Below are positions 1 to 9,425 of a DNA stretch of 20,472 bases, in pieces. Numbering within the stretch: position 1 is the stretch's first letter; each line of letters starts with the position of its first letter. The DNA is from Isoetes engelmannii. Its lineage: Eukaryota; Streptophyta; Lycopodiopsida; Isoetales; Isoetaceae. Where the stretch lies: the NCBI GenBank assembly GCA_011763485.2, contig JAANSK020282824.1, forward strand, positions 1-20,472, given 5' to 3'. The notes under the pieces are model-generated. The model was not told the origin of the DNA. It was given only the letters and a program-made list of their open reading frames with translations, and searched no databases. The position numbers were made by a program, and so were the translations under genes.

Positions 1-1165
1 ATGCCATTAGGCCACCATTGGCAAATGTAAGGCCATCACAAGTATGTGTGAGGCAATCACAAGGATTTAGGCAAAGGGAGAGGGGTGTTGCTCCTGATCT
101 GGGTGGAAGGGTGTACATCTCCAGTGATATCTTCTGCTAGGCACTAGCAGCCGAGAAAGCTAGGAACGCTGAGGCAGGAAGGTTGAGGGATGAGCAGCTT
201 GCACTTAGGAAGGCTGAGGCTGCAAGAATGAAAGATGAGAGGGAGGAAGCTGCTAAGAGTGCAAAGATGAATATGGAAGAAAGGGAGAACAAGAAGAGGG
301 TAGATGCTGCATTCGAGGCTAGTAGTGCCAGGCTAAGAGATTTTATGTATCCCAGTGGTCTGTCAAGATTGCATCAGTTTTTGGTTACCAGCGGTCCATG
401 AGTGCTGAAGTGAGGACAACAAGGGTGCAGTCCAGGAACAGATTGAGGTTGGGGCATGGACTGAGTCCTATTAGAGTGCCAATTACAGGTAACCTCACAT
501 CTAATGTAGCAGTGCAGAAACCTGCCAGTCCAATTGCCAACACTCCTGCACATGATCACTCACAAGGCATTGATAATGAGGATGAGATGGAGGTTATGTG
601 TAGCCTAGAGGACACACATGTGTGCCCGGGTGATGTTGGGGGTGGTCAAGAGGTTAGCATAGAGGGGTGCATACCAGTAGTTAGGCATGTCCCAAACCCA
701 ATCAACACAATCAGGTCTCCAATGAAGGTTTGAGACTTGCCAAACTTACAAGGTGCACCCCATGCACCTGCTGCCATAGGGCAAGGCAACTCCATTAGGC
801 TAGACACACAAGGTTGGGCGAATTATGCTGCTGCACACTCTGGGCCAGAACATGACCATGGCAGGGCAGTGGACAAGGCAAGGATAATAAGGGAGATGGT
901 TGAAATAGAGGTGGATCCAGATATTATATCTAGAGCTAGGGGCATGGATGTGGAATTTGCTGGCACATGGAGGGCTGAGATGAACCAGGGAACACAACCA
1001 ACTCCTAGATTCGAGGAGGGGCTCCATCTGAGCACAGCAGCCAACCTTTCTCATGTAAGTTTATTTTTATTTTAGGGATGCATGCATGTTTTATTCTGGC
1101 AAGCATACTAACTGTTCAGCTTGCGGATGTCTGAAGATAGTGACGAGACTCGGGACAACTGAGGC
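1..1165 (+). pseudogene. Broken coding remnant of unknown family, with a charged coiled-coil segment
   Basis: Two plus-strand reading frames, 141-401 and 362-1045, cover most of this stretch and look like coding sequence, but they are interrupted in a few places, so this is a relic. Around 147-330 the reading is rich in Ala, Glu, Lys and Arg (for example RKAEAARMKDEREEAAKSAK), as in a long charged helix or coiled coil. The downstream part (398-1045) is polar, with an Arg-rich patch (TTRVQSRNRLRLG). At 1045/1046 the frame meets a good 5' splice site (CAT then GTAAGT), and a matching acceptor ending at 1121 leads into a short acidic tail ending near 1161, so the ancestor was probably spliced. 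The left end is cut by the window edge. I do not recognise the family. An accessory protein of a transposable element and a decayed host gene are both possible. Confidence 0.4.
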
Positions 1166-1796
1166 ACCAATTCGTGCACTCGTATGTACATAAGACCATT
1201 GTCTGGTTACATAGGTCAAATTTGTGGATTGCTTAGGTATTCAGATTTGTGTATTGTTCAGGTATTCTAATGTTCGAATGTTCAAGCTTACTGTATCAGG
1301 CAGTATCACCAATATTGCAACAACATTAACCAAAATTAAACCAAGCCAACAAGAGAAGGTCGTCTAGGACAAGTAGTACTGACAACATATCAAACATTAT
1401 TTAATGTAACATACTGGTTATGGACTCTTGCAAAACATAACAGTTAATCAACAACTGATCTACACGCAAGCAGATCTTAAAAAAAAAAAAAAAAAAAAAG
1501 AGAGAGAAGACATCTTAAGCGACAAATAATCTGTGACACAGGTATTTTGTTGCCTGGCATTTCCCATTACAAGAAAATTAGCCTGAGAGGGCAATTACAC
1601 TGGATGCCACAGAGGGTGGATTAAAGTAGGGGAGGACACAAGGGCCCGATGAAAATCTCTGGAGTTACAGGAGATGCACTACAGATCAATTTTTCACCCA
1701 AAAAAAAAAAAGGAGAGACTGGACGGGGAGCATCCAGATTCGGCCATGGAAGTGATGTAAGGGATTCATTCCCTCACAGGGCTCTGGAAAAGCACG
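1166..1796. other. Intergenic stretch without a recognisable gene
   Basis: AT-rich sequence follows the remnant at 1-1165. It contains the A21 tract and a second run of A near 1700-1711. I see no convincing exon, RNA gene or terminal inverted repeat here. Confidence 0.5.
1479..1499. repeat. Poly-A tract (A21) running into an AG run
   Basis: Twenty-one consecutive A residues are followed by AGAGAGA. This could be a simple repeat or the tail of a retroposed insertion on the plus strand. No flanking target-site duplication was identified. Confidence 0.85.
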
Positions 1797-2330
1797 CTAT
1801 CCCCCTCCATTACCACAATTATAGTAGTGCATCAAGTCGTGGTCGTCCTTGGCCCGCTCTACTTGGCTGGTAATTTCAGGGGACACTTCCACCATGATGG
1901 AGGAGGAGATAGCAGTTGTGATCTCCGATGGAGTCACCATACAATTCCTAACAGTGAAGCTGATAGGGGTCGTTGATGTGGTGCTGCTTGAAGGCGTTAC
2001 CGGGGTCGAAGGCCTTCCCATTGGATGCTTGTTCGGGGACGGGCTCCACCTCCGGCCGAAACGGACCGTATCCCATAGAGGACCACAGCCGGAAAATGCC
2101 ATCTTCCGGATTTTGTCCATGGCTGATCTGCTGATAAACCCGCAGAAGAAAACCCGTTTGCATCGGTACAGGACAAAAAGAGTCGGATCAAATGATTCAG
2201 AAGGTGAAGCACACACCTTGGGCGCTCTGTTTGATGTCGATCTGCCTCGCCTTGATAGAGATTATCTCGGCTGCCTTAGTATTTATCGAGAAAGGGAGAA
2301 TTATGCCCTTCTCAATGCCTGAATTGCTTG
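1797..2330. other. Coding-like stretch, strand and identity unresolved
   Basis: This block is richer in GC than its surroundings and is open over a long distance on both strands: 139 codons on minus (1797-2216) and 157 on plus (1849-2322). A second minus frame (1948-2163) also reads plausibly as protein, with the string GYGPFRPEVEPVPEQ near 2050-2080. Long open frames on both strands at once usually mean that one is a shadow of the other, or that the sequence is a decayed coding fragment. I do not recognise a family in any frame, and no flanking splice sites settle the strand. The Pro/Glu-rich minus reading at 1948-2163 looks the most protein-like to me, but that is a judgement and not proof. 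Confidence 0.25.
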
Positions 2331-4250
2331 GATATCTAAAAATATAATGTATTAATGGTCAGTTGGCACATCTGCAGCACCGCCAGAGAATGTTCCAGCA
2401 ATTTGGAATGTCTATGGCTGTAGAATTAGAAACGAATTTGGCCACTCTGAGTTGGAATTCTAGCAAAGGCCCGTCAGTTTGGGGTGGTTATCATTGCTAG
2501 GTAGCACGATATCTGGCACACCTCTGCACGTAGGGGGCGTTGGGGTGGGCGACCATGGGAAATGCGTGAAGCAAAATCAATGCCCTGACGCTCGCTCGTG
2601 AGACGGCAATGATCAGCGAGATACCTTGGCACCTTCATGGGCCAGGGTCCTGGCGGTTGCGGGCTTGCCCTTCGCACAAAAGGGGGGCATGCTCTAACGG
2701 AGGGGGGAACTCGAAGCCCCCTAGCCCCGCCCCCCCCCCCCCCCCGGGTAACTTTTTTAACCTTTGATTTTTTAGAGACAAGTTCTTCAGCAATGTTGCA
2801 ATACACAACATTAGGAAGCCAAATATTCCGGCGGATGGTCAATCGCCCTAAGATGGAGTAAGTTGTAGCAATTTGCCCCTTAAGTGCACAGTACATGGAA
2901 CCCATACCCTAGTCTCTATTCAGATGAATTTGTGAAAGATCAAAGGCTCAAGAACTGACATATGTCGCTAAATCTGCTTGGTAAATCTAATTTTGACCCG
3001 TGTGTCTTAAATACAGTGCATGTCAATGCATGTCTGTTTTTTTGCATGAAAATCTGATGAATTTATGCTTCATCTGAACCTGAACCACCAAAACATGTCG
3101 CTTCTTTCTCTGCCTGAAATTGCTCAACAAGAATAGAATAGCTCGACCGCTTTCAAATGTGGGTGATCGCAGCTTTTCCAAATTGTGCGCTGATCGGCCG
3201 CTTCAAAAACTTGCTTCAAAACACTCCCTATGATCCTGCTTCAAGAATGTCATCAGAAGAATTGCCAGAAGAATGGAGAGAGAGTGAATGATTTTTGTGG
3301 AAAAGAAAGAAGCTAGAATCTAAGGAGTAAGAATTTGCAGAAATCGATTTGCCTGCTTTGAGAGAGTGGTGGACGATTTTCGTGACCGCTGATTACTGTG
3401 TAAAAGATTGTTGATTCCATGTGAATTAAAAATTCTGCGCTGTGGCAGCCACGTTTCCTGCATGCCAAAACCTCAACAATGGAAGCCACGTATGGCTACC
3501 TATTGAACGGCGGCCGCGGCTATGAAGGTCGGGAACAGTTGCTGTAGCCCTGCAAAACCCCATCCACGTGAATACGCCTTCAAAGAAAATAGACCACTTA
3601 TATCCAGAAAGGCATGAATCTTATAAACCACGGTTGTTTCAAAAATCTTTCTGCTAACTCCAAAATCCAATTTGAGCCAAAGATCAAAGCTTGAAACCCA
3701 ACCTTTTCACTAAGAGCCACCAAAATCCCTATGAAAATCCACCAAAAAGGGGTATGTACCTTTAGTTTGTCACACAACTATAACTAATTCTTGCGATTTA
3801 TATGTCATTTTCACTGACATGCACTAGTCTTCTCTGCTTACGCCTGCTTGCTCATCTGCGGTTCCGAATTTGAATATTCAGTAGAAATGGCCCCGACATG
3901 AAAAGCCCTCAAAAGCCCAAGTTTTGGATGCAAAACACCATGTTCCGATCAAGTTTGTTGCTAATCCTTGTTGTTTGAGAACAAATCCCTTAATTGAGAG
4001 AAATAAAAGGTAAATAGCATTAGCATACTATCTATCATTATCAAGTGCGAACATACTTGAGCTCATGCACTGCATATTGTATTTTAGAGCTAGTAAATGT
4101 ATGGCAATATTGGTGCTTGATGTGAATGCGTCAGCTTTAAATGATAACAAAAACTCTCTATGTAGGATTTGTTTGATACAATACATGATTTTCACTAAAG
4201 GGTTTGCATAGCTAATGCAAATTCGGTTGGAACAGCTAAAGAGAGCATAG
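2331..4250. other. Long intergenic stretch, no gene recognised
   Basis: Apart from the poly-C tract and the GC-rich patch around 2520-2750, this is ordinary AT-rich plant intergenic DNA. Frames are short on both strands, and I found no exon pair with good splice sites. The right end (about 4250-4380) may hold further decayed parts of the multicopper-oxidase relic described next, but I could not align it. Confidence 0.5.
2730..2745. repeat. Poly-C tract (C16)
   Basis: Sixteen consecutive C residues are flanked by GCCCCG on the left and GGG on the right. This is a homopolymer prone to length error and to forming G-rich structure on the minus strand. It sits in a locally GC-rich patch (about 2520-2750) that carries no convincing gene. 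Confidence 0.85.
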
Positions 4251-4377
4251 AATAACTACTTCAAAATTACTTACAAGGTGGAAAATATTGTTATGTCCAT
4301 CTGCATACAGTAGAGTTTCAGGTTGGCATTGAGCAAAGTCCTGTTAACCTTCGTTTTTGGAAATTTGTCATTCCTAA

Positions 4378-4458
4378 GCTAGTATGCCTTTAGAATGCAA
4401 TACAAAGTTGATCAACCGATCCAATTCATCTTTTGTTTAGACATTCCGATAATTCCTG
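4378..4458 (-). repeat. Dispersed exon-like repeat, copy 1
   Basis: About 80 bp on the minus strand match copy 2 at 6881-6962, with one or a few indels and scattered transitions. Both copies begin just after a plausible 3' splice site (TTTCAG here, TTCCAG in copy 2), so the repeat may be a duplicated exon. Here it follows the multicopper-oxidase exon at 4578-4505 in the same orientation. In the frame DELDRLxNFVLxSK both copies stay open over the core. In the frame KQKMNWIG this copy has a stop where copy 2 has Trp. Confidence 0.7.
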
Positions 4459-4504
4459 AAAGGTAGAGAAGATAAATAATATGAGACATCAAAAGAACTC
4501 AAAC

Positions 4505-5051
4505 CTGAGGGCAAGCCTGAAAAATCTTGCATTGCTTCCGTTGAAATTGACTATGATCACATCACTGAAATACACTGGCTGCAGAGGAGAGAGCAAAATG
4601 AATAAAAAGTTCCTTGAAATATGCTTATCAATAATCTACTGAATTTAAATAGAGCTAGGAAGAAGTATTATGAGTTGAACACTATGGAGTTAGGAAAGAA
4701 GTAAAGTTTTATGAGAAAAGCATAGGGCATGATAATATAATGTCAATAAGCTTTTTACAGAAATATATATGGACCAGATGCTTACATTCTATTCTGGATG
4801 TATTTCAGGATTGTTACCAATTGTTGACATGTAAATAGATCCATTTTTGTAGAAGGCCTTGCACAAATGAGCACAAATTTATCATATTTAAGATCCAAAA
4901 GGCAGCTTAAAGGGCTTCTCCAGATGAGGATCTTCAAGAACATAAATCACTGAAAGGCCTACAAGCATGTTGACCCTAGTAAGCCCCATTGTCATGCGTT
5001 TGATGGTTGTCGCCCCTATCTGTCCTCCTTTTTGTTGAGCGAACGATCAAT
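4505..5051 (-). pseudogene. Decayed fragment of an LPR/CotA-like multicopper oxidase gene
   Basis: Three minus-strand pieces match, in order, the plant LPR (LOW PHOSPHATE ROOT) multicopper oxidase family as I remember it. Piece one (4989-4891) reads MGLTRVNMLVGL and then ends PFKLPFGS, like the segment after the copper-binding HDHAM motif (family MGLTRVNLLAGL). Piece two (4854-4792) reads FYKNGSIYMSTIGNNPEIHP, like family FRKDGSIYMNATGNNP.IHP. A donor at 4786/4785 (GTAAGC) joins to an acceptor before 4578, and the second exon (4578-4505) reads PVYFSDVIIVN and then GSNARFFRLAL, like PEYFGDAIIVN and NASNARFF. Decay is clear: a TAG (4791-4789) stands where the family has Trp, a TAA (4890-4888) follows FGS, the copper-binding HDH has lost bases near 4990-5000, and about 18 residues are missing between IIVN and the SNARFF block. 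Functional LPR proteins are ferroxidases of about 550-600 residues. Only about 100 residues are traceable here, so it cannot encode an active enzyme. Confidence 0.8.
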
Positions 5052-5107
5052 CTGGAAGAACAAAGGGCATGTGTTAGAGTAAGGAAAATACACAAACGAT
5101 CAAATGC

Positions 5108-5425
5108 AGACAAAACAATGTGAAGGTTGTGTCTATAGAGCCTAACATTTGGCATCAACATTCATCTAGATCTTTTGCCCAATCAACATTTGTTATAAAC
5201 AAATAATATATTATGAATGCCTATATGTAGTTGCCTTAAAATCTATAGTAAAAAACTTTATATTTGAGACAAAGCAATGTGAAGGTTATATCTATGGAGC
5301 CTAACATTTGGCATCAACATTCATCTAAATCTCTTGCCCAATCAACATTTACTATAAACAAATAATATTTAATGAAAGCTTATATCTAGTTACCTTAAAA
5401 TCTATAGTAAAAAACTTAATCTTTT
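5108..5425. repeat. Tandem duplication, two 159-bp units
   Basis: Unit 1 is 5108-5266 and unit 2 is 5267-5425. Each starts with AGACAAA, and a third AGACA follows at 5426-5430, so the duplication is bounded by a 5-bp repeat. By eye I count about 17 differences in 159 positions, roughly 89% identity, many of them G/A or C/T transitions. This points to an old duplication that has decayed. It carries no open frame of note. Confidence 0.9.
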
Positions 5426-5429
5426 AGAC

Positions 5430-6770
5430 ATCTGCAAGTTTGCTAAAACTATCCAGAACTAGATAACTCCATTCAGAGTGCGATAACTTGGGTTATACCT
5501 AATGGAATCAGGTGATTCCAATTGAGTTAGAAAGTAGACTCCGAGTTCATCAGTTTTGGACTTTGAATTGTAAAAATTAGACTTTTGTACATGGCGAACG
5601 GCCCTTTCAAAGTTGAGCAATTTTACACATTCGATTTTGGTATATTACAGAAATATTTTTAGCCCTTTAAGATTTGAAAGTTGCTCTAACAATAAACATG
5701 TAACCATGAAAAATGGGCGATGTTGTTTGAGAAACCCATAGAATAGAAGCCCTTAACTTACGGAGAATGCTTCAATGCCCATGTATGTACAAAATAAAGA
5801 ATCAAACATGAGATGCTATAATTCGTGCTTCACTCACAGTGTAAGCAATAGCAGGAATAACATAACCTCGAATTTAAACACCATCTTGGCTTTAGATTGG
5901 TGCCTTCAAGTACTCAAACCTATGATGAACCTGAATCAGACAACAAAAGATTGAATTTCAAAATGCAAGATTTTATATAACGAATATGCAAAGAAGGGAC
6001 ATCTTCATGCAGACATCCATAAGTACTTGCATTAATCAAATAAAACAACAAAATGGACACAGCAAAAAATGAGAAGACAAAAAATACATGCATTCATCAG
6101 AAAGAATCCAAAACAACTTCAAAATTTTGTAAATCAGAATAAATTGACGTCCTTCAATATAAAAAAAATTTGTAAATCAGAGATACTGATGTTTGCTTAG
6201 TCCTATATGTTTACCTTCATTTGGATCTGTTTGATAAGCGTCAATGGATAAAATAAATTCAGTCAGGCACTTGATCATGATTCAACAATAAAATGGAAAA
6301 CATGGCTGCATTTTACACAAAGGATCTTTTAACGTCGGCAAACAACTTACTTTTCTTTTTAACCCAAGTCTACAATGAAGTCTTCACGCAACATGAATCA
6401 TTACCTTTGTCGCTTGCTTGACACTGTTAAACGGGTTTGACATACTCTCATTGTGTCATATTTTTGTGGCCACATTTCATTTTTGTCTGATGATACCACC
6501 ACCTACCCCGCAAGTTTCCACGAGTTTCGGAACTCAGCTTCTAGAAGATTTTTAGCCATCCGTCCCTCTTTCTTCGGAAAAGGTAATTTTCAGGAGCAGA
6601 GAATTTTGTGACTAAGTTTTCTGGCGACCGCGACATGTTTTCTATAAGGCCTAAATAATTGATGTAAGTCAATCAAGATGAAGAGTTGGTGTCGTGGCAC
6701 ATGTTGTGAGGATTCCTGCATAAACAAACTGATGTAGTCTCCCTTGGCAGAAATCAATTAGAAGATGTCA
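5430..6770. other. Gene-poor stretch
   Basis: AT-rich intergenic sequence with only short frames. I looked on the minus strand for the missing amino-terminal exons of the multicopper oxidase (for example an HLHGG motif) and did not find them. A short minus-strand reading near 6566-6512 starts MAKNLLEAEFRNSWKLAG and runs into a possible donor, but it has no supporting partner exon. Confidence 0.45.
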
Positions 6771-6772
6771 AA

Positions 6773-7018
6773 CTATTTGCCAAGTAGTGTTCGCTTCAAT
6801 CCAACCCTCTGCCTCTGCACATACACCATAGCCCATGCATGAATCGACAACAAACGAGAACACTCGGTCAGTCTGGGAACATTCGGGTGCTTTAGAACGC
6901 AATACAAAGTTGACCAACCGATCCAATTCATCTTCTGCTTTTGCCATTCCTCATTCACTGGAAATGTTGATTTGTCTTTTGAATCATGTAAGGCTGGGGA
7001 GCCATTAAAGCAGACAGG
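6773..7018 (-). other. Possible exon of unknown protein, containing exon-like repeat copy 2
   Basis: On the minus strand a frame runs open for about 80 codons, from a plausible acceptor (TTTCAG) near 7019 to the stop at 6775-6773. It includes VNEEWQKQKMNWIGWSTLYC and then VLKHPNVPRLTECS. A second, overlapping minus-strand frame has a complete 59-codon reading (MAKAEDELDRLVNFVLRSKA, and so on) from ATG at about 6948 to TGA, and that frame is the one that survives best in repeat copy 1. The two possibilities cannot both be the coding frame. I recognise neither product. An open run of 80 codons is suggestive but can arise by chance, so this is a candidate only. Confidence 0.25.
6881..6962 (-). 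repeat. Dispersed exon-like repeat, copy 2
   Basis: Partner of the copy at 4378-4458. The strongest shared core is at 6888-6950, including CGATCCAATTCATCTT on the plus strand. Flanks on both sides diverge, so this is not part of a long recent duplication. It lies inside the candidate exon at 6773-7018. Confidence 0.7.
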
Positions 7019-7019
7019 T

Positions 7020-7730
7020 CTGAAATTTAGGTTTTAACATCAGGCACATTTTCATACCAGACTTGCTATAATAGTGAGCATTATGTTGCGGAGCCTGATA
7101 ATTGTTACTCTGCTGCTAGGAATTGCCATTCTCTATAATAACAAGGGGGGTTCTCCTTGAAATGCCGTATGAACCATCTGAGTTATAAGGAATGGGTTAT
7201 TTTGGAGTGTTTTCGTACGAAAAATATACGGAAAGGGGTGGTTTCTTATCACATTTTCCAGCATTTTAAGCCTGTACATTTTCGAAATGGGTATTTTTCT
7301 AGATTTCCTGCACCGTATACTAAGGGTTTTCTTGCTACCCTAGTAACGCACATGGCATATCCGTATTGTATAAAGGTGAATCCCCCGGGTATAATAAAAG
7401 CAAGAAGAAAAGTCATGCCCTCAGTTTAGTTCTGTTTCAGATCCTTTCTCTTTCAGAGATCTCTCCAAGTCCATGGACAGCAAGCATAAGAGAGCATACG
7501 CAATGCGATGCAGGAATGCATCAATGCATCGATGAGTTACAAGGAGCAAAGCAATGAATTAAAACTCTGGAAAAAAAAAATTACCCTTTTCATCCCTATC
7601 TGACCTTCGATTTCCTCCATCACGCCCTCCACGCCAACGAATTCGACAGCGCCACGACCTCCTCGATCCGTATCTGCTCGTCGCAACGGCATCGCCATTC
7701 TTAACTGGAGTTACTGTGACCTCGTCAAGG
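7020..7730. other. No gene recognised
   Basis: A 90-codon plus frame at 7157-7429 has no features that I trust. TATA-like strings occur at about 7368-7400, followed by a CT-rich segment (about 7435-7470), which could be promoter-like or repeat-derived. Around 7590-7700 the sequence is briefly GC-rich and coding-like on plus but too short to assign. Confidence 0.4.
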
Positions 7731-7732
7731 TC

Positions 7733-7975
7733 ACAATAATTTTTAGCATTTTGTAGTGTAAAATTAATGGTACGTTTAAAATTACGTTAGCAGCTTATTA
7801 ACTACGATTTGGTTAAGGTTTTCGGTTAAAAAAAAAGTTAACCACCACTAGTTAAATATTATTTTTTTATTTTAACTTAACTTGTGGTGTGATGAGCATT
7901 GTAGTTAAAAAATGCTAACCTAACCTAACTTAACGGCGGGTCTGAAAAGACCCTTACTGGATTTGGTTAGCTCCA
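7733..7975. mobile_element. MITE-like AT-rich block with imperfect inverted repeats
   Basis: The block is dominated by GGTTAA/TTAACC strings. It has imperfect inverted repeats: ACCACCACTAGTTAAA (about 7842-7857) against the reverse complement of CTTAACTTGTGGTGT (about 7876-7891), and TTAGCATTTT near 7743 against AAAATGCTAA near 7909-7918. It has no coding capacity. Such a foldback structure suits a small non-autonomous DNA element, but I could not fix the exact ends or a target-site duplication. Confidence 0.35.
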
Positions 7976-8556
7976 ACCACACTGTGAGTGATTCATCCGG
8001 CCATCTAAAACCCTGTTGTCTCTCCCTATTTCTTCGTCATCGACATCGCCCAAAGCTCCGTACATCTTACTATTTCTAACTTAATTTAGAGAGCATTGCC
8101 TTTTCTTTAAGAAAGTTCTACCAATTCCCATGACCCTTTGATTGGATTCGATAATGTGGGCACGATCAAAGCCCGTATATTTATAACATAAGATTCTTGA
8201 AGGCATTGTTTGGTATTCGTACTGATGATGGCCTTGTGGTTGTAGAGAGAATAGGTAGAAGGTTCCTAGTTGTTGGTGGGCGGATAATGTAGCGCGTGCT
8301 CCCTGGCAGATGGCGTCCCAGCATCCGACTTCTAATTTGGATTGTTACAGGTGCGGTGGGAGGCAGGGTCGAATGGGCATCCTCTGCTTTTGGTTGTGCA
8401 GGTTTGTTAGAACGGGGCAAAGAGAGCTAGCGTGCTTGGCAAAGAAGGCCTCTAGTTGAGCAGGGGGCGAATCCTCCAGCAGGCATTTCCCCAGCATACC
8501 GGACTGCCATCTAGGGGTTGAGAGCTCCATGTTCCTTTGATGGCGATTTGCAGCTT

Positions 8557-8618
8557 TGTTTCTTTTGCTCTCTCTTCTATTGTGTTGTGTTTCTTTTGCT
8601 CTCTAGTGTGTTGTGTTG
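8557..8618. repeat. Tandem repeat, two units of 31 bp
   Basis: Units 8557-8587 and 8588-8618 both start TGTTTCTTTTGCTCTCT and end in a TGTGTTG-type string. The sequence is T-rich and low in complexity, consistent with local slippage. Confidence 0.75.
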
Positions 8619-8702
8619 TATAGTTTCAAGTGAGTCAAGGACACTGGATTCTTGTTGGGGTTCAATTCCCCAAGCCCTAGTTGTTGCTAGTCCCTCCAGC
8701 AA

Positions 8703-8756
8703 GGATTTCCCATGTGTTTGAATTAGCAGGGATTTCCCCTGTGTTTGGATTAGCAG
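8703..8756. repeat. Tandem repeat, two units of 27 bp
   Basis: Unit 1 (8703-8729) starts GGATTTCCCATGTGTTTG. Unit 2, from 8730, starts GGATTTCCCCTGTGTTTG. Both continue to ATTAGCAG. They differ at only a couple of positions. Confidence 0.8.
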
Positions 8757-9425
8757 TGTCTGAATTCCTAATGATGCGTATAGGCTTTGTGATAGAATAT
8801 TGCTACTATATGTTGTAGTGTATTTATATTGGCACTATTACTATTTAAACCTATGGTTCTTTTCCCGCCCCTATGAAATCATTTTGACCTCGAAGGAGAG
8901 ATAGGGATCTGCCCTAACAACATATTCCTTCATCTGACAGCTGAAAAGCTATAGAACACCTATTATTTCTCTTTCTAAACCTAGAACCCTGGACCATCTT
9001 TATAACCCTCTACATTTTAGAAGGGAGAGAGGGTGTAAACATCTTCCTGAGCTCTCCTGTAACTAAGACAGAAACTTAATTTTTTGCAATAAAATAAGAC
9101 TGGTGCTTTAATTCCCTCTAAGGCCTTAAATGATCTTAAGCGGTTCAATCGGAGGCCAGATCTTCATAGACCTATGAACCTAATAAGGTCGAATTTCAGA
9201 CCTCCAATGTTGCATGGCTTGCAGATTTCCTCACTGATAATTCCACCTATCCCCAGCTATTGTTCAAGCTATAATCCACGTCTAGAATTGTGGTAAATAA
9301 TCACCACTCTCAACAAATAAAAATAACAATATACAATATGTATGAATATTTTATGACACCATCATTTAGCAACAGATTATGCTTGCCAAGTATGGTGCTT
9401 TTCCATTCCTTATAAAGCAACCTGG

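Larger units (their letters stand above)
7976..9300. other. Gene-poor stretch with short tandem repeats
   Basis: Frames here are short and decayed. A minus frame of 79 codons (8181-8420) and plus readings around 8200-8300 are not recognisable. The two short tandem repeats listed separately lie inside. The right part (about 9250-9425) is probably the 3' untranslated and flanking region of the gene at 9426-10867. Confidence 0.4.

Noticed and set aside
2520-2750. Minus frame of 143 codons at 2474-2905
   Set aside because: It crosses the poly-C tract as a Gly run and shows no known domain. It is open because of base composition.
7157-7429. 90-codon plus frame
   Set aside because: It has no recognisable domain and no splice support, and its composition is like the surrounding non-coding DNA. 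Probably chance.
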